From: Lanius collurio | Lineage: Eukaryota > Chordata > Aves > Passeriformes > Laniidae | Assembly (NCBI GenBank): GCA_020086605.1 | Contig: JACBWW010000008.1 | Coordinates: 22,502,677-22,566,676, forward strand | Reading direction: 5' to 3' | DNA length: 64,000 nucleotides | Shown here: in pieces, positions 25,218 through 37,200 of the stretch | Position numbering within the stretch: the stretch's first letter is position 1 | Layout: each line of letters starts with the position of its first letter | The notes under the pieces: generated by a model | What the model was told of the DNA's origin: nothing | What the model saw: only the letters and a program-made list of their open reading frames with translations | The model's database searches: none | Made by a program: the position numbers and the translations under genes

Positions 25218-25320
25218 AAAAAACCCACAACAATACACAAAAAAAATCCACACATTTGTACACGTACATACACATATATTCAGATACATATATAAATATA
25301 TACACATATACACATGTAAA
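25218..25320. repeat. A-rich then alternating purine-pyrimidine low-complexity stretch
   Basis: A runs with C interruptions (25218-25250) lead into alternating CACATA and TATATA type units up to about 25316. This explains the tyrosine- and threonine-rich open frames on both strands here. It is simple-sequence DNA only. Confidence 0.75.
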
Positions 25321-28300
25321 CTAACATCCCAGTTTAAATTCAGTAGTGGTTTCTGATACAAATAAACTTTTAAGCTGTTTCCAATGTAAGTGAAATGACA
25401 TACTTAATATTATACCCTCTATAATTCTTCTCCTTTTGAGGATTATTACTATTGTTATTATCATCCCAAATCCAGAGATATATATCCCTATACATTATTG
25501 CCATATCCAGTTGTGTTCTAAGTCACATATTCTAGAATATACTTATGTCAATTATATTCTATATCAGATTCCATCATATATTTACTGCTTTTCTGTTCTT
25601 CCAGGCTCTTTCCATCAGCTCTGTCAAGCACGGAATGTGTACTCCATCTTTGTGAATTGTGTATTCCAGCACATATATAATTCAATATGGATACCTATCA
25701 GAAGCCAGAATCACTTCAGGAAAGTACCACCACTCTAACCCAAACTCAGTAGCAACTTTTCTTTTTAATGTCACCTTATTGTGCACAGCCTAATTCTTGT
25801 ATTTACTTCCTTCATTTGAACAATACAGTGGTAAACCTTATTAGCAAGTTTAAAGAGTGCTAGGAAATAAGTATGTTGTATTATTTTCTAAATTATAATA
25901 GAAGTGTACATACTACATATTTAGCTTTAGAACCTTTGTTGGTTTTGGTAATGAAAATCACAAGGAAAATAAACATTAGTATGGGCCTGTTGGAACAGAA
26001 TTTGTTATGGTCCCTCATGTGACAGGATTTTCTGCTATTTTTAGTTCAACACTAAATAGCAAAAAAATGTAGTTGAGCAAATACAGAGGCATGCCTAGAT
26101 TCTTGGTTCTCTTCATGAATGGTAGATCCTTCCTCTATTGTCATATTTAATAGCATTTTGATGCCTTGGGAAAAAAATACAATTAGTACTACATTCAAGG
26201 GATGAGAACTGTAAATACAGTGATATATTAAGAGAAGAATAATATTTTTTTTAAAAAAGACACTGTTCTAATAGGCTTTCATTATCAGTTTATACATAGA
26301 AAATCTAGAGATAATCTTATTTCTATTATTACTGCTATGTTACTATTAATAGAAAGTCCTCTTATTAATCTATTTTCTTCTAGACTCAGCTTGCTCTCCT
26401 AATCAATATGGGTTGTTACTAGAAGATAATGAACTAACTGATATATAGTCTCAGTATTTTTTAAAGAATAGTACTTTTATTAGTTTCTTATTTCAAAGAA
26501 TATGTAGATATCCACATACCTCAGAGATTTTTTTTTTCCTCAAGAGGATAAATTAAGATTTCAGATGTAATTTTGAGATTTTTCTCTGTTTTAATTGGGA
26601 AATACTTAAATTTTCAATAACAGTAAAAAAAATTATGCCCATGATCAGGTTGGCTTATCACGGGGTTATCGCTCATTTTGAAATTTAACATGTTGTTTAT
26701 TATAGTTTATGTTATAAAATAACTACATTATTTCAAACTGGTTTTGTCTTAAAGGCTTTATAAAAACTTTTCAAAACTGTTTCAAACCAATTTTTAATTA
26801 ATTTTTTCCCCTTAAAAATACATTTTGGAGTGGTGAAATCATTGAGTTCTTACAGAAAGACTAGATTGTGGTGAACCTGTATGTTCCAAATAAAACAAAC
26901 AAACATACTCAGTTCTTAACTAGTCTAAAATACCATTCCAACAACTTCACACTAAACCTTTTAGAGGCCTGCCATTCATCTTTTATGTCAACATTCACAG
27001 TGACTAATGCTGCAGTGAAATTCTGTGCCATAATATCAACATTAACAAGGACCGAAAGTTTGGTTTTTCTTGATCTTCAAAGCCTAGGTAAATCCTAGAA
27101 TTTGTGCTCAATTAAAATGTTTCAGTGTTATCTGGAAATCTCCATGGTTAAATTATCAATAAAGTAGTCAGAGGTCCAGAAATTATCTTTCATTTGCTAG
27201 GAAGCTGAGCTGTAAAGCCTCATTAGGTACTCTCCACAGTCTTCATTTAAAAATAATAATCTCAGAAGCGAGAGCAGTAGTCTGTGAGGATGTAACAGAA
27301 CAGATTTCCACATCAAAGTGTCACCAGTTAAGATACTTTATCTAAAGTATTTATAGTGCAAGATATGCAATCTCTTTTAAGTCACATGGTGCTACTCTTG
27401 CTACTAGCTAAAGCCTTACTGCAGAAATAGTCTTTCTGAGATTAATTTATCCACACAGGTGAAGGTACCTCGGTTATACTTTTCCAGATGAAGGCTATGA
27501 CGGCCTCTTGGTTCAGAGAAGTTGCTCAAACTGGTTTACAGATTGGTTTAAAGATTAATTGGTTTACAGATACTTGCTTGTAAACTGACTGGAAAAAGAT
27601 GAAGTGGAATAAAATGCAGAGAAAAGAACCAAACGTTTCAGATTAACAGACTGACTCAACAGGGGTGGGTTTATATTGATCATGGGAAAACTGAAGATAA
27701 ATGTTAGATGTCAATAGGTTCAAAATGAATGGTAAATGAAGAAATTTTTGAATGCTATAAGATTTTTTTAAATACAGAGTATTACAAAGAGAAGGTAAAT
27801 ATAAAAGGTCACAGTTTCACCAAATTTAAAGACAACGATGAAGAAATAAATGGTTAAATTTTACATACGTCTGTCTAGTCAACTAAAACTTCTTGTCTAA
27901 ATAAATATACAATTATATGTTCTCCACACATCATGTGTCAAGGTCCAATGCTGGAACTGGACTGAGTTTACTTACAGGAAGAGATTCTATATATGGTGTG
28001 TTCAGTTATCAGAACATTTCAGACAATGAGTCATTCAGAGCTCTGAGAAGCAGCATCATCAGCAAAAGCCTTTACTGCATTGCTGCTGGGAAGGCTGCAT
28101 TAATGACACTGATAATGTTGAGGAACTGACAGTGTAAACATTACTTTACATTAAAAAATTCTCTGAAGAAAGTAGGTCACATAGAGGTTGCTCACATCCA
28201 AATTATTTGTCCACTCTCATCCCTAATTTTAAATTTTGTTGTCTGTTTCGGGGCAGTTGAGTTTAGTATTTTTTTCCTTTGATAACCTGAGACTTTTTCC

Positions 28301-31300
28301 AACACTGTAATGAATTCTGCTACAGCAAATTTACTGTAGTTGATAAAAGCAAACTATTTGACAAACTGTCAGAGATGCATACACAAAATGACAGTTACCC
28401 CTTTTAGTGTTGTTGGAATAACAGACTTGAAAATTAAAACCAACTATAATTAACTTTTACAAATGTTAGGATGCAGAGCAGAGTCCCCAGGCAATCATTC
28501 CTAGGATGTTCAAGGCTCAAATTTGACTCTTTGTTCCCTGTAACTTGAAGAAAAACCTCCTGCTTGGCAGTCTACAGGCAGTAATGGGTGGACCTTTAAC
28601 CGCAGATGGGATACAACCATGAGTTACCTACCCTGCCTACAGGAAGAAAAACAGCACCACATTCCCACAAGTCAATGTAAATTTGTTAAAGAATGTAATG
28701 AAGACACAAGAGGTACAAGGATTGTGACATGACAAGTCCAGCTTCAGATTATTTAACTCCCCAGGAGTATGTCAGTGAAAAGTTGTGCCATATGGAACCC
28801 TTATTCTTTACTGGCTTCCTTCTTATTTCAAGCATAGACAATGAGAAAACATAGTTAAAGGAAGAAACATCTACTTTATGCACCCTCATCTCCTGCACTG
28901 GTGAATGTGGGAAAGTCTGTTTCCGACCTCATGAACTGAGGTTCTAAGGAAAGAAGTGAAGCATAGTCCTCATGTCACTGTATAAAACCCCATGTCGTGG
29001 TTTCTCTGAATATCACTCCAGGAATTCTAAAACTCAGCTGAAAGCAGCAGACTTTTTACAGGCTCTTAGACCTTCTATTACACTCTCTACTTTATTCTTG
29101 AATAGCCTACTTGGGAAATTAATTGAAGATGAAAGTACTGGAAAGCAGTAGGAATTCTCTTCCAGTGGATGAATAGGCTAGAATCTATTTCTTAGATGTT
29201 ACCTCAAAAGACCTTACAAAATCAGGACAAAGTAACGTTGCATCTCCTTCTTACACAGATCCTGTGTCAGCCTCTTCTTTGATTTTGGTGACATAATCCT
29301 ACTGTTGAAGACCTCTCTCAGGACACTGAGGAAGCATTTGGGCTTGTCCCGTAATACTGTATTTGGGAAAGTTACTCTTGCAAAGCAGCGATTGCATAAG
29401 AGGCATTTATTGTAGGTTTTCATTGTTTATTTTAACCTGTTTTCTTTGACATAAGTGTATAGACTTACAAGCCAGAGAATGTTATTGTATACTCAGAAAA
29501 CCTCACCTATGCAAAGATATATCCAAAGCTCTGCTATCAGGAGGGTAACTCTCACAATGCTTGAGAGAGTTTTTTTCCTAGCATATCAATGGTATAGGAC
29601 CTCAAAATTTATTATAATTTGATTGCAAAAGAAGCAAATCCTGAAAGCATTTGAACCTCACAAATTGTCTACTTTCACTGGTGTTACTTCAGGTTTTCAC
29701 TATTTCAGAGCAGAACCTGGCCAAGGCTATTGAACAGACTCAACAGTTGATGACAGAGTGAGACATGCCTCAACATACTGAGCAAAAAGTCACCATAAAA
29801 GATGCAGAAAATAAATTCCATTGTACTAGAAAAATAAAAGGCAGCTTCCTTTGTTTCAGAGGGAATTTTCTGTTATAGTGGAAAGTGGATTAAAATACAA
29901 AAGGTGGTGGTCCAATAAGTTCAGATAGGAATTTTCTGTCCCTTTCTCAGCAGAAATCACTTGTTATTCAATCACCATTTTTTCATGGTTTTTTTTCAGC
30001 CACTTTAAGGTGATGTTCTATGAGGATGGTTATGGGTATTCTTGCTTTAATTTACCACAACAGTACAGTAAATAAAAAGTAGTTCAAACTTCAAGAGCAT
30101 GAACTGAAATGGAAGAAAGAAAATATGGAATAATAAAGTAGAAGCATAGTGAGTGACAGTGAATTAATCACCAGTGTTAATTAAAATCATGCTTCAAGAT
30201 CACCTCAAATAAGGCTATTTCTATAGATACATACAATCCATCTGTCTATATCCCATCCTAATAATTGATTTTCCCTCTTGAGCTGGCAACAGAAATTGCA
30301 GGATTGTTGTGGGTGTTTAATCTAAAAGAGGAAGATAAAAATGGAGTAAATTTGCTGAGACTCACAGGTGGCAGCAGATATGTGCTAGAGTAAGAACAAA
30401 AACAGGGGAAACGATAAACCAGAAAGCAGCTCATGTGCCCAACTTCAACTGTTTTAGAAGTTCTTGTCTACTTGATCTCGCCCTTCTCAATTCCATGGCC
30501 CTTCTACCCAGACCTATCATAAACCCAGATTTATTATAATGAATCTTTTACTGACTCACTTATATCCAAGTCCAGAAAGGATGGTTCCCACTGCTGGCAT
30601 ACCACAATAGTAACAAACAGTCTTTCTGTGTAAGTTCTGAATTGACTTTGTCTATAAATTGCTAAAAATATGTCCCAGATAGTCCTAATCCCAAACAGGA
30701 GGTTTGTCATGCTTTGGAGGTATCTGATGAGCACATCACAGATGTACAAATACAAAGGAAATATTTTATTTATACCAGTATAGCCCTGACAAATTGACTT
30801 CAATTAGATAATTTGTGGTAACTTGGTTTATGCTTCACTGATAGCTTTCGTAATTGCAGAGAAGCAACAGGCCTGTAATGCAGCACACTTACTGAAGATT
30901 CCCTGAGAACTGAAAACACATTTGTGAGATTTGCCTTGGGGATAAAATGAGCAGAAGCCAATTTTTTTTTTTTTCTGTGATTGAAACTAGTAAAGCTTTG
31001 AATCCAAATCCTAAGGAGAAAGTCAAGTAATTCAAATTAGTAAATAATGTACACACAGAAATATGGTTTGTTCCTAGCTCAGCGAAACCACAGTGTTTAT
31101 GTCTGGCAAAGGTCTTGTACAGACTTCTATCCCTGTAACTGCTAGGGGGAAGCACAATGCAAATTATTTAGGGGCTCCATCTGAGCAAGCGCAAGAACTT
31201 TCACTGAGTTGACTGGTGGTGAGAATTGCAGGGAAGAAAATGAATGAGAGCATGGACAGGTACTATTTACACAGCATCAGTGCCTCGTGGATTCTGCTGA

Positions 31301-31760
31301 ACAGCTACCAGTACCAGCTCACAAGAAAGCACGCTTCCCCTATAACAGACCTTGTTTTGGCAAAGACTGCAGCTGTGTCAAGAGCTATGATTTGTGCTGA
31401 TATGTTTTCAGATAGCTTTTATGTTTCATCTGGAATAGAAAATTGTGGTAACTCAGCTTTCCTACAAATTAATGCGGACATAAATTAGACTCAGACTGCA
31501 TCTCTGCACATGGATTATTGTATCCCACCCAATCCCATCCCTTCCTGTTTCTTCACTCTCTCGCTCCTCATACCCATTCCAGGTGATACAGTTTCTTGAG
31601 CCAGCCAAGCCACTGAGTGAACTCTTCTGCAGAAGAAAAAGCAGAGCCCATCTCAACAGAAGACTACCCTGTATTTTTCTAGATAATTTTTCTGCCAAAT
31701 TTGTGAGAAGCCATGGAGGGCATGAGTGTGCACCAGAGCAGATAGAAGTGGCCACAGCAC

Positions 31761-32228
31761 ATGACAGAGATGGGCAGAAAATTTGTGGGGAGAAGGAGAG
31801 AGAGACACAAAAGCCATGGCCATGATGGGATGCATCCACAAGTGCTGAGAGAGCTGATGGACATCATAGTGGGGCTGCTCATGATTATCTTTGAAGGGTT
31901 GTGGAGATCAGGAGAGGTGCCTGAGACCTGGAAGAAAGCAAATGTCACCTCCGTGTTCCAAAAGTGCAAGAAGGAGGAGCTAGGGAACTACTGGCCAGCC
32001 AGTGTCAACCTCCCTGGAGAGGGGATGGAGTGCCTCATTATGGAGGACATCATTCCTCCATTATGGAGGACACGCAAGACAAGAAGGTGATTGGGTGTAG
32101 TCAGCACTAAAGGTAAATCATGTTTGATTGCCTTGTATAATGAAACTACTACATAGATGAATGAGGGGAGAGTAGTGGATATTGTCTACCTTGATTTCAG
32201 AAAGGCTTTCAACACTGTCTCTCTCACA
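31761..32228 (+). pseudogene. CR1 ORF2 reverse-transcriptase fragment (N-terminal fingers/palm)
   Basis: CR1 ORF2 encodes an endonuclease plus reverse transcriptase that copies CR1 RNA at a nicked target. Here an open frame (31761-32090, about 109 codons) carries RT-like residues such as HDGMHPQVLRELMD, RSGEVPETWKKANVTSVF and KKEELGNYWPASVNL, which match the conserved first part of the RT domain. After a stop at 32090 and a frame change, the palm motif A follows as YLDFRKAFNTVS, with the catalytic aspartate codon GAT at 32193-32195. Residues upstream of about 31809 in this frame do not look like CR1. The gene is dead: 5'-truncated, frame-shifted and interrupted by an LTR. Confidence 0.8.
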
Positions 32229-32232
32229 TTAT
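31809..32232 (+). mobile_element. CR1 LINE, 5' part of a copy split by an LTR
   Basis: This is the first half of a CR1 copy whose second half resumes at 33184. Its coding sense is CR1 ORF2 reverse transcriptase. The copy is 5'-truncated, so ORF1, the endonuclease domain and the promoter are missing. Inside it a 22-base tandem duplication is visible (ATTATGGAGGACA at 32038-32050 and again at 32060-32072). The right end, CTCACATTAT, joins smoothly to CCTCATAG at 33188 when the inserted LTR is removed, matching the usual CR1 order. The 5' end is approximate because similarity fades before 31809. Confidence 0.85.
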
Positions 32233-33183
32233 TGTGAGAAACAACTCTTGTTTTCTTAAAATAAAAATAAAATTTATTAAAAGCAAGAAAATTAACAAAA
32301 ATTGTTAAAAATTAAAATTGGGATCCGATGGCTCAGTCTAAAGGCCCCAGGAATGCAGGTGATCAAAAGATCTTTTGGCCCTTTCGGGCTCTTGACCACC
32401 AGAAAGGAATACTGGCAGTGCTGAGGTGACTTTAGTCAATCTAAAGTCAATTATTTATAATTGACTTCCGGTGGAAGCTGGCCTGTACTAAGCACTGAGC
32501 TCTGTCAATGGCGAGTTCCAATCGGCTGAGCCCCCTCCTGGCTCTGGCTCTGTGATTTTAAAAGGTCTGAGCTCTGCCCTGTTCCTCCCCCAGCCCGCCC
32601 ACATGGCCCAAGGTGATGGGTGGGATGTAAAGGTGAGATAATCTCAGCCCACCATTGGCTCACTGTTGTCCAGAGGGTGATGTTACTCTTTCCAAAGGCG
32701 GGAAAGTCCCCTCATTGGAATTCAGGGTGCCGTGGAGCCGAGTTGCAGGGTAACTGTCAGGAGATAAAAATAGTCCGGGGCAGTTAGGAACCGGGGTTTC
32801 TGAGCCTATTCAAAGGTTAGATTGGATGTTTAAATCATTTGTAAAAGCATAAAACATACCTGTAAAAATACAAAACAATCATTTAAACATTCTTAGAACA
32901 GTCAACAATAATTTAAAAATATGAAACTTGCCATAAAACCTTCAGAAAATTATTTGTATTTAAACTGGGAACTAACAACCTGGAAAATCCATTGGAAAGA
33001 GGGGTTTTGAACTGGGAACTGCATAATCCTTTAATAAAAACTTGGGTAAATGGTATGTGGGCTGATGGGTCATTAAAAAAAGGTGCAAAACTTTATTAAC
33101 CAGGGTAATTAACTGGGAATTGATTAAAAACACTTAACAACACTTGATATGCAAAGACCAACTTTCAAATTTCATATATGACA
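32233..33183 (-). mobile_element. Solo LTR (951 bases) inserted in CR1, probably minus orientation
   Basis: The block interrupts a CR1 copy that reads through on both sides, so its ends are set by the host repeat. It begins TGTGAGAAAC and ends ATATGACA, giving the TG...CA ends of an LTR. TTAT is found on both sides (32229-32232 and 33184-33187), fitting a 4-base target duplication. The direct repeat could also be read as the 7 bases ACATTAT (32226-32232, 33181-33187), which would move the right end to 33180 and lose the CA. Orientation is inferred: on the minus strand a CCAAT box (about 32655), a TTATAAATAA box (32460-32451) and an AATAAA signal (32278-32273) fall in the proper LTR order, with the LTR end about 40 bases after AATAAA. 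No retroviral interior or gene is present, so this is a solo LTR left by recombination. Family not named. Confidence 0.75.
32428..32467. repeat. Overlapping alternative hairpins inside the LTR
   Basis: Two perfect inverted repeats share a segment: GACTTTAG/CTAAAGTC (32428-32435 and 32441-32448, 5-base loop) and AAGTCAATTAT/ATAATTGACTT (32444-32454 and 32457-32467, 2-base loop). They cannot form together. The second contains the candidate TATA box of the minus-strand LTR. Confidence 0.8.
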
Positions 33184-34251
33184 TTATCCTCATAGGAAAA
33201 CAGGAAGTGTGGACTGAATGAAGGGACAGCGAGGTGCACTGAGAATTGGCTAAATGGCAGATCCCAAAGGGTTGTAATCAATGGCACAGGGTCTAGTTGG
33301 AGGCCTGTAACTGATGGTGCACCAGAAAGATCAATACTGGGCCCAATATTATTTAACTCATTCATCAATAGTTTGGAGGAAGGGGCAGATGCCTCCCCAA
33401 CAAGTTTGCTAATGACACAAAGCTGGGAAGAGTGGCCAATACCACATAGGGCTGTGCAGCCTTTGGAAGGACCTGGAAAGGTTGGAGAGATGGGCAGAGA
33501 AGAACAATCTGAAATTCAGCAAGGGAAAATGTAGGGTCCTGCACCTGAGGAGGAATGATCCCATGCACCAGTACAGGCTGGGGGCTGACCTGCTGGTGGA
33601 AAACAACCTGGAGGTTCTGGTGAGAAGCAAGCTGTCCATGAGCCAGCAGTGCATCCTTGTGGCCAAGAAGGACAATGGGATTCTGGACTGCATTTGGAAG
33701 AACATCACTAGCAGATTGAGTAAGGTGATTCTGTCCCTCTACTCAGCCCTGGTGAGGCCATATCTGGACAGCTGTGCCCAGTTCTGGGCTCCTCAGTACA
33801 ACAGACAGGGAACTCTGAGAGCTGGTCCAGTGGAGAGCAACAAAGAAGATCAAGGGACGGGACAATCTCTCTTATGAGAGAGTTGGGCCTGTTCAACCTC
33901 AATAAGAGATGACTGAGAGGGGACCTCACTGATATCTGTCAGTGTCTGCAGGGAGGGGTCAGAGGAGGCACCAGGCTCTGCTCAGAGGTGCTGAGCAATA
34001 GGACAAGAGGCAGTGGGCAGTAAGTGATGCACAGAAAGTTCTGCCTGAACATGAGGAACTTCTTTACTGTGTGGGTGACCATGCACTGGAACATGGCCAG
34101 GAATATTGTGGAGCTGCCCACACAGGAGGTATTACAGAACCATCTGGACACAGTGCTGTGCCATGTGCTCTGGGATGGCCCTGCCTGAGCAGGAAGGTTG
34201 GGCCAGACCACTGTGGGCCCCTCCAACCGTTCTGTGATTCTGTGATTGTGG
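33184..34251 (+). mobile_element. CR1 LINE, 3' part of the split copy, with octamer tail
   Basis: This continues the CR1 copy from 32232 and reaches the true CR1 3' end. The RT-coding part runs to about 33890, followed by the conserved block for the C-terminal region (TATGAGAGAGTTGGGCCTGTT, AACATGAGGAACTTCTTTAC, TGGGTGACCATGCACTGGAACA) and the 3' untranslated region. The tail TCTGTGATTCTGTGATTGTG at 34231-34250 is the CR1-specific octamer array, which takes the place of a poly-A tail. The whole copy without the LTR is about 1.5 kb. Confidence 0.9.
33188..33877 (+). pseudogene. CR1 ORF2 reverse-transcriptase fragment (palm/thumb to C-terminus)
   Basis: RT residues can be read in several frames. 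A motif like [20 protein letters not shown] (about 33295-33355) is the region before the active site, with the usual PQGS altered to PERS. At 33402-33422 the active-site loop reads KFANDTK: the first of the two aspartates of the A-D-D box is Asn (AAT at 33411-33413), so catalysis is lost. The longest intact part is an open frame at 33482-33877 (about 131 codons) with [44 protein letters not shown] and LYSALVRPYLDSCAQFWAPQ, typical of the CR1 thumb and connection. Frameshifts near 33420-33480 and after 33870 break the rest. Confidence 0.85.
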
Positions 34252-37200
34252 GACTAGGAGATAACCCACTGCTTGATGTGACAGTGGCCTATCAGATCAG
34301 CTTTCCACATCGTGGCATGGCAATTTGGAAATTAGTCTGAAAACCTCACACTGGAAATCACCCTTTTTTTCTCTTCTGACCATCTGCCGTTGTTACCTGG
34401 GTCTACCCTTTCATCTCGGTCTCTTTCCATGGTCTGCCTATTCTCTCTTTTCCTCACCTCTCTCCTCCAGTGTTTCAGCTCTCACATTGATTCTTGTTTC
34501 CCTTGCCACATGCTCATTTCTCATTTTCCCAAAATTTTTTAAATCCACTTTAAAAAATAATTAGAAAATCCCCATCAATCAGTAGTCACTTTTATCTGCT
34601 GCACGTAAGTAAATACACCCTCTGTAATGTGTGGATGCCTCAAATCAGTCTTTCTTACTGACAAGTTACATGGCAATAAAGATGACAGCTGGATGTTAAA
34701 TTCTAATAATTCAGATTTCAGACTATGCTTACCTTTCTCTCACCCACCATTTCAAGATCTGTGTCTCATTTGGTCCAATTCCCACCAATGTTTTTTAGAA
34801 GATGCTTTGAAAGAATTAGAGCTGCCCATGTACCTTAGCAACCAACAAGACACTAATCTAATCTAAGCACAAATCTCTGACATGTCCCATGTAGCGAAAA
34901 ACATCACTGAGTTCTTATGAGTGTGAAGTAGTACTTGATGAAACCAGCACAGCTCAGCCTTCAGCACAGACTCATCACAACAGATGAGGAATCCCAATTT
35001 CTGCCCTGCAAGCTCTCCTCTCAGCAGGAGCGTTTTCACCATCACTGGAGACGTAAATCTCTCCCAAATCCTGCACAAAGGAACAACAGGATGTAGGAAC
35101 CAGCACTAACTGCAAAGAAAAACAGGATAACTTTACACACTCTTCAACTGTTGTGATAAGTGAAATACACACGTCTGTATTGTAAGCTGCATGGTGACCC
35201 TGGGTGATACAGGAGAATTAGCACAGGGAAGGGAGTGAGAAATACCGAGATGAGAAGCCAGGGACCAAGCTGGGAGCTAATCTGGGTCTGCTCTGTTTCT
35301 AGGTCAGTTTACTGAGGCAGTCAAATGCTGCCTTTTACTGGAGATAGACCGTGGGATGCTGATCCAGCACAGTGATAGCTGAGTCCTAAAAAAGAGGTTC
35401 AGTCAGGTTAGATATTTCCTCTGTTTCCTTAGAAAAGGGAGAAAGCAGCCGGATGTATCAGTAAAATCAGTGTTCCAGCAGCATGATCATACTTTCTGGT
35501 TTTCACATTTGATAACCTTGATTGTGTACAGTATTCCCTGTTTTCTGAAGTGTCAGAGGGCCTCAAATTGCATTTTCTGAAACTGGATCAGGACTTCTGA
35601 AACTTAATGACAAATTGTTGGAGGTTCTGATTAAATATTGATTCCTGCATTCAACACTCTTTGTAAATGCCTATTGTAGAACACAGAACAAACAGATCTC
35701 CCTATCATAGATATAGATGTTTCATTCTGCAGCTAGTATATTTGACTGGATTAAGTTATTGCCCAAAAGTATGTTGTATATTTTGCTAGTTATGCTGCAA
35801 CTATTTGGAGTTAAATAACTCTCTTATTAATGACTAAATAACCCTTTTATTTATGACTATTTTTATTTTTGTGTCCTGAATCAACAGGCTATTTTTGAAG
35901 CATACACTTTCCACTCTCACTGCCAAAACTATACTCTGAGCCCCTTGTACGAGCACAATGAGCAGATTTTTTCCTTCCAACTATGCTTGAAAGATATTAA
36001 ATCCATTACCTTTTTTTCCTCATCTTTTCATAAGCTTTTTTTAAATTATATAACTTTTTTGCTGCTACCATAGGATCTTCTCAACTCCCAATTACTGAGC
36101 TCCCACTCAACAAGTTATCAAGTGACTACTCAAGCAGCAAAAGGCATGTGTCTGTAGAATTGTAAATTATTTATTGCTTATAGGTGACTGAAAATTAGCC
36201 TATAAACAGTCCTATGAAAAAGAAAAATAAAAACTAACTCCTTAATTAGTTGGAGTGCTTGGCAACACCAAACAGAAAGTCTCAAGCCACTATGAAGATA
36301 AAAGTGTAACTGCAGAGGTTCTATTTCTAATCTTACTTGCCTGCTTTGAGAATTCACAGATATTTGCTCCCTATCTGCCTTCCCTGCCCCTGTGATGCCT
36401 ACACAGTCACCAGCTCTTTGTATACAGTCTGTTTTGATAAGAAGTGTGATATTTCAGCTTCTGTGCACTGATACCATCCTTAAGGAGATGGACTCTCAAT
36501 ACAGGGAGGAAATGAGAAAGATAGGCACGTGGGCTTCCAGTCTGGGAGTACAGAATCATCTCCACATGACTACAGGTTCTTCGTATGCCAGAGCACTTTC
36601 TGACTTCACAGTGGTTTTCTGACTTTCTCCAAAGTGGAAGGCACCTCCACATCCTACCAGACCTATTAGTGGAATCCAACAAGCCTTGCCTTCCAAGTAA
36701 GCACTTTTTACTCCCCATTTGCTTCTGCATAATATTTTGACCTACTAAAAAAAATAAAAAATGGGTGTCACTCTGGACTCCTAAGCAAGTATGATAAAGT
36801 GTACTACTCATGTGATGTTCTTTTTAAAGTAGAGCATCATAAAGGCAAATTTAGCTTCCTCTTCAGCCTAACAAATCCACACCTACTGAAAAGAATCTTT
36901 AAATGCAAACTTCTGTTTCATTTGGGCCACTGAACAGCAGCAAATGCAAATTTTTTGGAGGTAGTGTAAGCACAAAGCCATAAAGGAAGTACAAGGTCTC
37001 ATTTAGACTGAAATGTTTTGGCCAGTTATATTAATCCAATTGCTAAAATCTTAAACAATATGAAGTTAGCACTATTCTCTGATGCATGACTAGTTACTAT
37101 CTAGACACTTTCTTCTCTTCCTTTTTCCTCCCTTTGTCAGACTGGCACCCATTCAGGCAAATTTGGCAAATGTTAGAAACCATTTCTCCCTGTGAACTTG

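Larger units (their letters stand above)
23817..31808. other. AT-rich non-coding sequence
   Basis: No gene, RNA or transposon recognised. It contains a small perfect hairpin (24393-24421), an A-rich and AC/AT alternating stretch (25218-25320), and a locally repeated GGTTTACAGA word near 27535-27580. Open frames reach about 100 codons on both strands, none with recognisable features. The segment 31490-31808 just before the CR1 copy is somewhat more C-rich, but its origin is unclear. Confidence 0.5.

Noticed and set aside
28485..28565. Weak CR1-like words (CCTAGGATGTTCAAGGCTCAA)
   Set aside because: Only one short match and no neighbouring CR1 landmarks in order.
31462..31839. 125-codon minus-strand frame just before the CR1 copy
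   Set aside because: No known protein features. Overlapping frames of similar length on both strands point to a composition effect.
33165..34226. Several minus-strand frames of 67-99 codons
   Set aside because: They are antisense shadows of the CR1 reverse-transcriptase sequence.
36407..36811. 134-codon minus-strand frame
   Set aside because: No motif, no codon bias, no supporting signals. This length is expected by chance.
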